A stretch of DNA of 64,000 nt, taken from NCBI GenBank assembly GCA_947579605.1, contig OX388321.1, positions 14,747,614-14,811,613 on the forward strand, in the 5' to 3' direction. Every line of letters begins with the position of its first letter. The stretch's first letter is position 1. The position numbers and the translations under genes were made by a program. Below are positions 10,689 through 21,050 of the stretch, in pieces. The notes under the pieces are model-generated. The model was not told where the DNA came from. It saw only the letters and a list, made by a program, of their open reading frames with translations, and did not search any database. This stretch comes from Athripsodes cinereus. Its lineage: Eukaryota; Arthropoda; Insecta; Trichoptera; Leptoceridae.

Positions 10689-11008
10689 ATTAGAATATCA
10701 ATAATTTTTAAAATGAAACACAATAAATAGTTATTCCACTATTGACTTTATTTTTTTTAGCGAGCCGGCTTTCAAGAGCTTCCGCTCTCATCGTCAGGCA
10801 AAAGTAAAGTGGAGCTTCATTACAAGTTAAGTATGTGACAAACAGAAAACAATAGGTTAAAATTAAAATTAAAGAAATGTGTTATTATCATGTATCGTCA
10901 AATAAAGTCAATAGTGGAATAACTATACATTGTTTCATTTTAAAAATTATTAACATGGACTTCCACCAAGAATCGTCGGTCGATAAATTAAACTTTATTA
11001 GAATATCA
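10689..11008. mobile_element. Penelope-like inverted-repeat remnant carrying a hammerhead
   Basis: The 12-bp sequence 'attagaatatca' flanks the unit at 10689-10700 and 10997-11008. Inside, about 52-bp imperfect inverted arms (about 10700-10751 and 10898-10951) share 'gttattccactattgac'. A 45-bp extension beginning 'acatggacttcc' lies only on the right. One hammerhead sits beside the left arm on the minus strand. The geometry mirrors the 3.8-kb element with the extension on the opposite side. Confidence 0.65.
10755..10803 (-). ncRNA. type I-like hammerhead ribozyme with short stem III
   Basis: Reading the minus strand: stem I 5' strand UUUUGC; core CUGACGA (fits CUGANGA); one extra U; stem II GAGAGC, loop GGAA, GCUCUU; GAAA; stem III GCC/GGC with no loop and the A15.1-U16.1 pair; cleavage base C; then stem I 3' strand GC-U-AAAA with a bulged U. 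All conserved core positions are present. Very short stem III is known from retroelement hammerheads, which often act as dimers. It probably self-cleaves transcripts of the parent element. The extra U after the core is the only oddity. Confidence 0.78.
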
Positions 11009-11734
11009 TCATGATATATCAGCAAATACCTTAAAAATTAAAAATTAATGATTAATAAGGATTAAAAAATAATATCTGACTTTCTCATGTTAAAGTATTA
11101 ACAAAAATGAAGTTTAAATATTAATAGAAAAGTTATATTTTTCATATATGTACGTATTTTTGCCTGCTGTTACCTGAGTAATTTATTTCAGACTTTCATT
11201 ATACTAAATTTTTTACGAAATATACACATTTTTTATACATCCATCATTAACACAGTAAGCTCATAGGGAGAAAACAATAATACGTAATATATTATATTTC
11301 ATTTCATTTAGACATTTCTTTTCATGGTTCGTTTGTTAAGTCGACTATGCATTATTATACGTACCGAATAGTTTGTTCGTTCTCGTTTCAGTCTCAGTAA
11401 TATACGACTATAAAGACTACAGCTCATTACGACACAAAGTGTGTCGACATTGAGTTAAAATGAAAGAATTCTATTTTGCATAAGTTATGTGTTAAATTCT
11501 TTTTCCAATGAATTACTTGCATTGGATAGTAAGAAAAATTGTATTAATATTTTTAATTCAATTTATCATTTGATGGACTAGAATGTCAGTATACATTTTC
11601 AAATTATCAAGATAAATTATATAACTATGAATATGCTATTACTCCGTTGAATTTTGTATTAAATTTAAATGTATTGTTATTATTGAAGACAACACGATTG
11701 AAACTTTTAAAAATGCAATTTTGGGCTATTTAGG
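11009..11734. other. non-coding sequence
   Basis: AT-rich; no gene or repeat recognised. Confidence 0.5.
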
Positions 11735-11925
11735 TTCTGGGCACTATTTTATTTTATTTTTATTTTTATTTTACAGAAAACTGACAACACAATACATTAA
11801 TTACAAACATACAATAAGATCTGAACATGCACAATCAGAGAATTCAATTAAAGCGTGATTCAATATAATGCCACGATAATGATAATCTCTATATAGTGTT
11901 AATCCTGCCACTGCACATCATCACA
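11735..11925 (-). repeat. retroposon 3' end (LINE/SINE tail)
   Basis: On the minus strand the unit runs from a 'gatgtgcagtggcaggatta' block, through a 'gataatc' block, into a terminal (taaaa)n tail seen at 11741-11775 on the plus strand. It resembles the copy at 22.5 kb, which has the same order. No coding part remains. Confidence 0.45.
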
Positions 11926-12515
11926 TTTTTCTTAGGTAAACTGATCTGTTGATTATGTTATATGAATGATGATGTGCAAGAAGAATAAAACAAATGAACA
12001 AACAAAATATACCTAATGTAACAATAATCATTGAACAACAACACAACTATTTCTATTTCTGTTGTTGTCAATTTTAATCATGAATGCACAAACTTTTTGT
12101 GAATTTTGAACTAATGTCTACATGTTAGTAGAGACAACAGGTAATTAAATGAAATATAACAAAGCTTTGGACACTATTTGTGTCTATATACTGATTAAAT
12201 TTTTACCTCAATAGTAAATGTCTCGGTGGTGTGTATGCGACACAAATGCTCTGCACAAACTTTTCAATTAACATTAATTACTTGCACGTTAATTACTCAA
12301 TATGGTACAGTTACGGGTTTCACTTTATTGAAAATAGATTTTCCATAATTTTCGTGTTGGAATATATTAGGTATTTACTACAATTCACGCATTTTAATCG
12401 AATAATAATAATAATAATATCAAATTAAAAAATCTGTTGTATGATCATTGGAAACAAAACTGGATTTGTTATATTTTTTAATATCAATTTAGTGCTTTTC
12501 ATATTCATTATGTCT
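11926..12515. other. non-coding sequence with an (AAT)n microsatellite
   Basis: No gene seen. A short (AAT)n run lies near 12402-12420. Confidence 0.5.
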
Positions 12516-12519
12516 ACTA

Positions 12520-12890
12520 GAGGTTTTGTTGAAGGGACACATCAGAAGAATGATTGGATGCAAGAGGACTGTTGTGGATAGAATGCGTGTAAATAAATTG
12601 AGATGGTTTGGTCATGTGGAACGAATGGAAGAGGAAGGAATGACAAAGAGTATATACTTATCTAAAAGGAGGGAAGTGGGGAAGCGTGGGTGTCCGAGAA
12701 CTACATGGCTTGACCATGTAGATCAAATTCTCAAGGATGGCCGTGTAGCGAGTAAGAGAAATCGACGTGCGTATATGAGAAATCGTATGAAGAAGCGAAA
12801 GAAGTATGTAAAGACATATCTATAGCATTTCGTTCTCTCTACCTAACCCATTTGGGATACGGCGTGAGGGATTAGTATAGTAGGTAGTAG
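12520..12890 (+). pseudogene. LINE reverse-transcriptase C-terminal fragment with 3' end
   Basis: The open frame 12526-12825 encodes VDRMRVNKLRWFGHVERM, then GCPRTTWLDHVDQILKDG and a basic end. These motifs are typical of the C-terminal tail of many endonuclease-reverse transcriptase LINEs. It diverges from the 24.4-kb copy near its end through deletions. The 3' terminus carries 'tttgggatacggcgtgaggg', then a TAG-rich tail. Only the last part of the element was inserted or survived. Confidence 0.8.
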
Positions 12891-12989
12891 ATATGTGAAG
12901 GGAATTAAAATGATTAAGATTTTTTAACGATCAGCTTATTGTAAATAAAATATGCTTCGAACTTAAATTAAAGATAATATTGAAATTAA

Positions 12990-13072
12990 ATCAAACACTG
13001 TTTCATTCCACTATGCGATTGTTTCAATTATTAGAACGTTTTCAACTACAATGTAGTCATCATCAGTAATAA
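12990..13072 (-). ncRNA. hammerhead ribozyme, near-perfect
   Basis: The minus strand 13072-13028 reads stem I UUAUUA; core CUGAUGA; one extra U; stem II GACUAC, loop AUU, GUAGUU; GAAA; zero-loop stem III AAC/GUU; cleavage base C; then UAAUAA, which pairs perfectly with stem I. Downstream (13009 to 12990) the 'atagtggaat' block is shared with the 10.7-kb element, so both belong to one family. No inverted partner or target duplication was found. It is likely a 3' or terminal-repeat remnant of a Penelope-like element. Confidence 0.82.
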
Positions 13073-14121
13073 CACAATACATTGAACTTAATTTCAGGGG
13101 AAAATTCAAGAGAAGTAAGCAGTTTATTGAAGATCTGTATCTGAGTATTTAAGCACATTTTTATTTTTATAATTTTATTTTGTTCGAGATCTAATTAAAT
13201 TATTATGATTTTTTACTATTATTCTCATTATTCTCATACCAGTTCTTAACTTTGCTGAATAGGGTAAAAATCAACATAATATAATTAGAAATTAAAAAAC
13301 ATAGTATAATTTTTTATAACGTTATAATTTACTTTTAAATTTAACACATTAAACTTATAAAAATCACATGGAACCCTTTATACATTGAATGTAAGGCTTC
13401 GGAAAAAATAATGTATTTATTTTCAATTCTACAATTACATTTAATATTTCGAATCGTAAAGTCATATTGAATGGAATCGACAATGGATATCTTAAACAGT
13501 GCGATTATCATCGATTATTATTTAGTATATTTCACTTTCTGTTGTGTTTTTAAAGTACAATATAAATGTATCAAAATTACTATAAGTAAATCATATTAGT
13601 TTATTATGTTCAGTTAACTGAATTATGCACAATGAATTAGTGAACAATTCTTCAAAGTAAAAATTATTATCAGTAGGTGAGATGAACATGTCCCCTCCGA
13701 TACACAAATCAATACAATAGTGCACCGGAAAATATTCAGGAAGTGTACACATTTCCTAGCCGTTGCACTTTACACTGAATTTCGTTTCAAAATTGAATGA
13801 ACAAAAATAACTGAACAACATTTGGTAGTTCATTTTGATAGTCATAATATGTTTCAGTGTGTAAATAGAATATATATCTATTGTCTGACTATTGGCCGCT
13901 GAAATATGAGATACATTCATCAGAGTAGTTAAACACATTGTGTTTATTTGTATTGTACACTTGCATATATGCGTACTGGCTCTATTGATGTTGTATTTAT
14001 TCTAAGTCGATAACTCTTTTTGAATGTATATATCTACATAATATACACTACGTATCGAAATCGTCGAAATAATTCCGTTGATGGGTACAATGATCATTGA
14101 TCAGTGTATATTTGTTAAAAA
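13073..14121. other. non-coding sequence
   Basis: AT-rich; no gene recognised. Confidence 0.5.
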
Positions 14122-14462
14122 TCTAATATATAAAAGGAAGACGTGTGTGTTACAACACTTATAACTCAAGAATGGCTGTACCGATTTGAATGATCTCTGA
14201 TTTGTTGGATTCTTCTCCGCCCGGATTAAACTATAGGCTATTAAAACATCTTACAAATTCACGGGAAGAAACAATATGAAGAAAATTATTTACGCCATAC
14301 ATTTTTAATTTCAAAAATAAAAACAATATGGAGAGTCCATACGCTATTAGCGCCCCCACGTCGCCTGTTGCATTGTGCTAAAATAATCCGTAGGTTCTGC
14401 TATATTAAGAACCAAATTACTATAACTAATATGAACGAAATGTGTACTTATATTTGTTTACT

Positions 14463-14888
14463 ATAATTCGGTAGTTACATGGCAATAGGTTGTATCTCAC
14501 TAAAACATAATTTTACAGGAGAGCAAAAACAAAGTTTGCAAAACAGATATTTCAGCCAAATTTCGAGCATTATATATCAAAATGAAGGTAATTATTATTT
14601 CTACAAGATAGATGTAACATTCTCTTAATAATTTCTTCTACAAGATGTATGTAACATTCACTAAATAATTTCTTGCAGTTTAAAAATATTTGAGTTTTTT
14701 CGCCATGTTGAAGAAAACAATCTTTCTACATGTCAATAAGTGACGTCTTTTCTCTCTTTATTCTGACTATAAAGAGACATATCCTTTTGTCACATCAAAT
14801 ATTACACTATTTTGAGCATTTTATGGAACAAACTTGAAAACGCAAAAAATGCGAGATACAACCTATTGCCATGTAACAACCGAATTAT
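14463..14888. mobile_element. MITE with 36-bp terminal inverted repeats
   Basis: The sequence at 14463-14498 ('ataattcggta', then 'gttacatggcaataggtt') is repeated inversely at 14853-14888 with about one mismatch. The 354-bp interior has no ORF. The target duplication is ambiguous because the ends are AT-rich. The superfamily is unassigned. Confidence 0.7.
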
Positions 14889-15443
14889 TCGACTAATATT
14901 TATGTATCGATAGATATTCTGTCACATAAATGTGGACGTGCACAGATTATATTTGAAATTGTATTTTATTTTTGCAGATGGAAAATTATTATTGAACCAA
15001 AAATTGTGCTATTAAAGATGAAAATAAGAATGTGTTCATGTAGGTAGTTCTGATGCAAGATTGTGTAGTGAAATTTGCAGACAGAGAAGAAAAATTACGA
15101 AGAAAATTATTTACGCCGTACATTTTTAATTTCAATAAAAAAATGCAATATGGAGAATTATACAAAATCAACAATGAAGTTTTTTTTATAGATTGGCCTA
15201 TTTATATGATAATTTTTCTATACATTCTCAAATTAGAATCGTTATCCATACAATTTAACATCTGTAGTTCTGATATTTCAATTTTTAAAAAATCATGGAA
15301 AGAATTTTTATAAATTTTAAATGAATAGGTAAAATCTACCTGAAAAAAAAATTAGTACCTACATACATAATTATATTACGTACTGTAGATAATTTATAAA
15401 CAAATCTGAGTTAAGTATAATTGTTCAACATAAATTGTTCATG

Positions 15444-15681
15444 TCGGCCGGTGTGGCGCGGAGCTCTTTCCTTTGAGTCACGAGGTCCCGGGTTCGATTC
15501 CCGGACAGGGCAAAGGGAAGAATGACCTTTTTCAAATTGTCCTGGGTCTGGGTGTTACATATATATGTATTTGTATATAGTACATTGTATATGTGTGTAT
15601 CGTCGCGTTAGTACCTACCCATAATCAAGATTCATCTAAGTTTGGGACTAGCTCGATGTGTGTGAATTGTCTATGTAAAAA
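15444..15681 (+). repeat. tRNA-headed SINE family 1, full-length
   Basis: The head has a B box (GGTTCGATTCC at about 15491) and a degenerate A box (TGGCGCGGAG). The body contains 'attgtcctgggtctgggtgt' and 'atcgtcgcgttagtacc', ending 'actagctcgatgtgtgtgaa' and an A run. It aligns over its whole length with 30.14 kb. The Pol III boxes explain transcription; the parental LINE is not evident. Confidence 0.8.
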
Positions 15682-15689
15682 AAATGAAT

Positions 15690-16048
15690 GTAACTTTCGC
15701 AGTTTAGCGGCCCCACCCGTTGTCGAGTACTTTTTTTCCATAGAAAAGGTAATATTTTTGAAACTTGAGGAAATTGTTGCCATATGTATAATTATTTTAA
15801 TTTGCCGGCAAAAAAATCCACTTCGAAAATTAATTTCCTAAAATTCCGTACATATTACTCGACAACGGGTGGGGCCGCTCAAGTTTCATAGTTGCGATTT
15901 TTTTTTCCTATAAAAGAATTTTTCAAAAATTTGGTGGCAAAAAAATAATTCACCATATGGCAACAATTTCCTCAAGTTTCGAAAATATTACTTTTACATG
16001 GAAAAAAGTACTCGACAACGGGTGGGGCCGCTAAACTGCGAAAGTTCC
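15690..16048. mobile_element. Merlin-like MITE with 8-bp target duplication
   Basis: The ends read GTAACTTTCGCAG and, inverted, GGAACTTTCGCAG. They continue into 'tttagcggccccacccgttg' and long inverted arms of about 100 bp that include 'gttgccatat'. 'aaatgaat' flanks it at 15682-15689 and 16049-16056. A third, internal copy of the end motif lies at about 15851-15890, suggesting an internal duplication. GG-type ends with 8-9 bp duplications fit Merlin; the assignment is inference. Confidence 0.75.
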
Positions 16049-16364
16049 AAATGAATTATATTTTTTTACACTATACCTTCGATGACACACTTTGACAATT
16101 ACGGGAGTTTGTAAAGAGATTAATAATATTAATCATTCATAAAGTCAGTGGGAGAGGGCAGAAGATAGGGCAGGTGTCGAACATGTGTTGAAAGGCTAGG
16201 TTTGGAGTGGCCAGAGGTCCTGGAAGCAGCGGTGGACAGTTATCTCTGGAGGAGATACTTAGGGGCAATGGGTCCCCGACCGAACTAGGACAAGGGGAAG
16301 AAGATGTATGTATGAAATCGTTCATTGATTCTTAGGCGGTACGAAGTTCGCCGGGCCAGCTAGT

Positions 16365-17745
16365 AGTTACATAAAATTGTTTTATTCTAAAATTCATGCT
16401 TACTCAACTAAGGAGAATATACACCTAAAACTTTTGCAGTTGCAACAAAGTACACTAAAGACGGTTTATGTTTAAATATAATACGTAAGATGGACAGGAA
16501 AAGATTAAATTTCAAATATTTTATTCCTAAACGATTGTTTTGTATCAAAAAGATAAAATACAATAATTTAATAACAATATTGGGTAAGTTGGAAGAAATC
16601 ACGTTTTTAGATTAATTGAATTACTGTTTTGTAAAATCGCCCTCTGTATATTGATTGAATTTGCCATTGTCATACGTATGTACGTTTGAAGTTGCGGGTT
16701 ACAGATGTTGAAACAAGTTGCCTCTGGGCCTATAGCAGGAGGCGAATAAAATGGAGCTAAAAAACACACATTTTTGCTGAGAGCTTCGGACGATAGACGC
16801 ACAATTTGGCGCCCTGAAGGGCATGTTAGAGTAAACGGCACTTTAAAAACTGTCTGATATATACGTGTAAAACAATTTGTAACCGATGTTAAGTAAACAA
16901 TTAAATATCCGCAATAAGCTTTACAATTTTCAGAGGAACGGTGCACTGAGACAGATAATAGATCACGGATCATCAGAAAGCTGTCGCAGGAAAAACCGTT
17001 TTCCTTCAGGCCAGCTGAGAAATTAATACAATACTTAGAGTAAAATGAGGACTGTCGCTTTTACCCAATTGTATTGAAACAACAGATCTTTTTGAGTATT
17101 TTATGACAAGTGTTTGGCAAATGCGTAGTTAGAACAAAGTGGAACGTAATTCTTATTATACTCAGGTATCTACATATTTATAATCTATGTATAATAATTT
17201 ATATAATACTGTTTGTTTTGTATGTATATAAGGGTTTGTTATTATAAAAATTTAAGTATTATAATACATGTATATAGTAAACGTAAGTGCTTACACAGAA
17301 TTTGATTATAATTGGTTTGTTTTTATAATGTACTCGTATTAATGTATCAAATAACAAAGTAGGAAGGAATTATGTACGTATATTGTACAGAATAAATATA
17401 CCATAGTTTAATATTGCCAAGCTTTCTAGGTTGTTGTGTACATAAAATTATTATTTTTATAAATAGAAGATAAAAATTTAAGTAACAGAAATAAGTAAAG
17501 AATGTCAATTACCGTTTAGGACGCAAAACGGAAATTATTTTTCATAAATATAGACGAATATAATTATTATTAAACGTCTTCAGCGAAATTCCAAAGATGA
17601 CAAAATTTTAATAAAACAAAATGAATATAAATAAAGGACTAACTTTGTAGTAATAATCATACTGGTCATCTTGTCTGTTCTATAAAAAAAACAGCTCTTC
17701 AGAATGGGTACTATTTGTTAGGTAACGCTAAGTTAAGGATGTTTA
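16365..17745. other. non-coding sequence with a weak LINE-tail match
   Basis: No gene seen. On the plus strand, 16581-16662 weakly matches the LINE 3'-UTR family at 1366 and 35750 ('aagttggaagaaatcacg', 'tcgccctctgta'). The 124-codon minus frame at 16599-16973 has no recognisable motif. Confidence 0.45.
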
Positions 17746-17748
17746 TCA

Positions 17749-18246
17749 AATAAATTACATGTGATGTTCTATACACCTATATTTGCTTATTATAGGACAA
17801 TAAAATAAATTACATGTGATGTTCTATACACCTATATTTGCTTATTATAGGACAATAAAATAAATTACATGTGATGTTCTATACACCTATATTTGCTTAT
17901 TATAGGACAATAAAATAAATTACATGTGATGTTCTATACACCTATATTTGCTTATTATAGGACAATAAAATAAATTACATGTGATGTTCTATACACCTAT
18001 ATTTGCTTATTATAGGACAATAAAATAAATAAAATGTGATGTTCTTTACACCTATATTTGCTTATTATAGGACAATAAAATAAATTACATGTGATGTTCT
18101 ATACACCTATATTTGCTTATTATAGGACAATAAAATAAATTACATGTGATGTTCTATACACCTATATTTGCTTATTATAGGACAATAAAATAAATTACAT
18201 GTGATGTTCTATACACCTATATTTGCTTATTATAGGACAATAAAAT
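17749..18246. repeat. 55-bp minisatellite, nine copies
   Basis: The units start every 55 bp ('acatgtgatgttc' at 17757, 17812, 17867, and so on to 18197). Eight units appear identical. The sixth (18032) carries substitutions in 'aaaatgtgatgttcttta'. No spacers separate the units, so this is not a CRISPR. The homogeneity implies recent expansion. Confidence 0.97.
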
Positions 18247-20579
18247 GCATTGAGGAAAGTGTAAGAGATCCATTCTTTAACGAGAATTCAACTTTGAATT
18301 TCATTAAAAACATTTGTTCATAAAAATCAAAACTTTACAAGAGATAAGAGTAATCAGTAGGTCTTTTTATCTGTTGTTAGTCTATTTCGGAAATGGTGTG
18401 AAATTAACATTGGTTTAATAGATAAATAAATAAATACAGTACGTATTATCAACTTCCGCGCAACGAGTTGCGTTCCCGATTATATTATTACGTACGTGCG
18501 GGACAAGTCAAGGGAATACAATTATTATATTATATCACGGGCGTACAGAAAGATTTCAAAAAAATCTCTCAAAGGGGGGAGGGAGTTTTTGAAGGCTATA
18601 TTTAAAATTATCGTTTTGATATCTTGACCATCCTGTCCAGTTTCAATTTTTTGGAACGGTGAGAAGGATGCTTTTAAGTAAGTCCAAGAATATTTTAAAT
18701 ATTTTTGTTTGACAAGCTTTTGACACAATGCGCAGATGACAAAACTTTTCAGGCATATTATATCGACTTAAGTCCAGTGTTTGCATAATGCAACGCGAAG
18801 AAAAGAGAAATACCGATTGTAACAATGTGACTAAGGTCTGACTCAATAATAATAATTGATGAATCGATATTATTTTTGTTTTTGGCTCTTTTCTGCCCTT
18901 TTTGGGTACGTCCCTGTTTTACATCTTAAATGCCTAGAAAAGTTAATTTTAATTTAAGGTAGGGTCATGCCCTCATAATTTCAGTGTTTCTTTCATTATA
19001 TTACTACGTTAAGCATTATGTTGTCATGCTCTTCTCTAATTTATAACAGTTTTCAGTCAGTGCTGAAAGTTTAAAGATTGTATTATTATTATTACTGGAA
19101 TAATGACCATAAATATACCAAAATATGACCACCGGTCTCAACTTTCTGTAATAACTTTTGCTGTATTCAAGATAAAACAATGTATCTTTAAAATATTTAC
19201 TATCATTAATGAGAAAATTTTCATGCTATCGACAAAGGGATCTTTTTGAAAAGTTTTTCTTACTGATTCTAATTTAAAGAAAAAAATACAATATTCATCT
19301 ACAAACATCATTTTAGCGTTATTAGGTATTTTTTATGGTGTAGGTGATTGTTACTAAGAAATACAAAGTTACACACTTTGAAAATAATCACGTTAATTGA
19401 AGTAATTAATTTATTCGTGAAATCTCAGAATAAAAATAGAATCTAGTACCCAGAAAAGTAAAAGTAAGTATTAACAAAAAATTCCCATGAAGATGGTTCA
19501 TTGTCTACCTTTTCTTTAATAAAGGTGAATCAGAGTTTGAGATAAATTTGAACCTAAGATTTCCCAATTCAAAGTTCTAGACTTTATCATCATGTTACCA
19601 ACCACAATTTGTGAGAAATACCCTGCTCGTGTAGATAGATACAAATTTTCTGCTTACTTGTGTTTAATTTCTTTTTTTATAAGGGCAATGCCCGCCACAT
19701 ACCTCGTGCTGTACCTGGAGATATGTATCTCCATAACATCACACACATGCACAAACAGGATTTAATGTCGCATTAAAGCGAGAAATGCTGCCTTTGTGGT
19801 TAATGTTGAAATAGCTTTATTTTTCGGATATTTCAGGAGTCCAAGGACTCCTATTTATTTATCCTTATGGTTAATGGAACATTTCTATCACTTAGCATAC
19901 TTGGACATTTTTATACAAACTTTCCCTTCCACGCAGACTAACACATCAACTTCTATCATCAATACCAAAACTTATATTTCACATAATTATGTTAAATGAA
20001 TAATTCCATACTGTAAAATAACATAACGCAGAATATTTACTGGTTACTAATGTTCTAATTTAGACTAAGATCACTACTCACAGCGAAGGTCTACGTAGAG
20101 ATAAAAAAGGAATATACGTAACAAGCGTGCTTCAGTTAGGGATTTTATGTTACTTTAAAGTCTAGTGTAATATTTTTCCCTTAACTAATAAAAGTTTACT
20201 TTCTCTGGTGTAGAGGAATTGTGGGAAAAATTTACTTTTAGCAGTGCGAGATAAAAATAAGTACAAGTAGTACGGAGCGATCTCCCATAATGGGCTGTTA
20301 CTTTTCAACTCGAATGTTTCCATACGCCTTGGAAATCACATTCCAGCTTCTATTAGACGTAATTCAGCTTTAACTTTATTGTCTTGCGGTAATACTTCGC
20401 GACACTTTTATCCAAATATAATAAAAATATATATGTATACTGCTTCATAGCTAAATGGTAGATGTATCCAAAATAAATAAACTCACATGAACTTTTTCAT
20501 TCAATTATAAAAAAAAAAATGTTATTTCACAACACTGATTTGAATATAATATATTCTTGTAAATCTTGTCATATATTTA
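18247..20579. other. long non-coding stretch
   Basis: No gene recognised. A weak tRNA-like segment lies on the minus strand at about 19546-19612 (B box 'aggttcaaatt'), probably an old SINE or tRNA relic. A perfect 7-bp hairpin 'ggagatatgtatctcc' lies near 19717. Confidence 0.45.
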
Positions 20580-20587
20580 GTTTATTT

Positions 20588-21042
20588 GGAACTCATTGAG
20601 ATGGTAGGCCCCAATGTCAGATATCTGTCAAATATAGTTTTCTATGGAGGAAAATTGTTGCTACAATAATATCATTTGGATTTTTTGGCGAAATATTTTC
20701 TTTCTTTTTTTATTTGCAAAAATAAAATATCAGTAAATTAGTATTCGTAATAGATTTAAGGCTAAAAAAAATAAAATCTTACTCGAATATAAAGTTTAGG
20801 AAATTTGTATTCGAATAACATTTTTCCAGGTTTTATTTTATTTTAGTGATTGCTAAACCACAAAAACAACAAAAAAAGAATAACGGGAAAAAGTGTTGCC
20901 GGTGTCAAAAAACTTGGTGCCCAAAAATAATTAAACGTGGTGACCAAAATAATTCTACATATGGCAACAATTTGGTGAATATTACTTTTTGTATGAAATA
21001 TCACATTTGCCAACAGTGGGGCCTACCATGTCATATAGTACC
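20588..21042. mobile_element. Merlin-like MITE with perfect 8-bp duplication
   Basis: The left end reads GGAACTCATTGAG followed by 'atggtaggcccca'. The right end, inverted, reads GGTACTATATGAC followed by 'atggtaggcccca'. 'gtttattt' flanks it at 20580-20587 and 21043-21050. The interior contains 'gttgccatat'-type and 'aaaataaaat' blocks shared with the 36.7-kb copy. The 70-codon frame inside is incidental. Confidence 0.85.
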
Positions 21043-21050
21043 GTTTATTT

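Larger units (their letters stand above)
14122..16364 (+). mobile_element. Helentron-like (Helitron) non-autonomous element with nested insertions
   Basis: The left end begins TCTAATATATAAAAGG, followed by 'aatggctgtaccgatttgaa'. This fits the 5' end type I recall from insect Helentrons (TCTATATATAAAA, then a 'ggctggaccgattt' block). The right end has 'ggcggtacgaagttcgcc', which can fold as a short hairpin, followed by 'gggccagctagta', again a Helentron-type terminus. No Rep/helicase frame lies between. An inverted-repeat MITE, a SINE and a Merlin-like MITE are nested inside. A block of about 65 bp starting 'gaagaaaattatttacgcc' occurs twice, near 14279 and 15101. Confidence 0.6.

Noticed and set aside
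16599..16973. 124-codon minus frame as a gene.
   Set aside because: It has no recognisable domain and overlaps a weak LINE-tail match.
17749..18246. CRISPR array.
   Set aside because: Units are contiguous without spacers, in animal DNA with no cas genes; it is a minisatellite.
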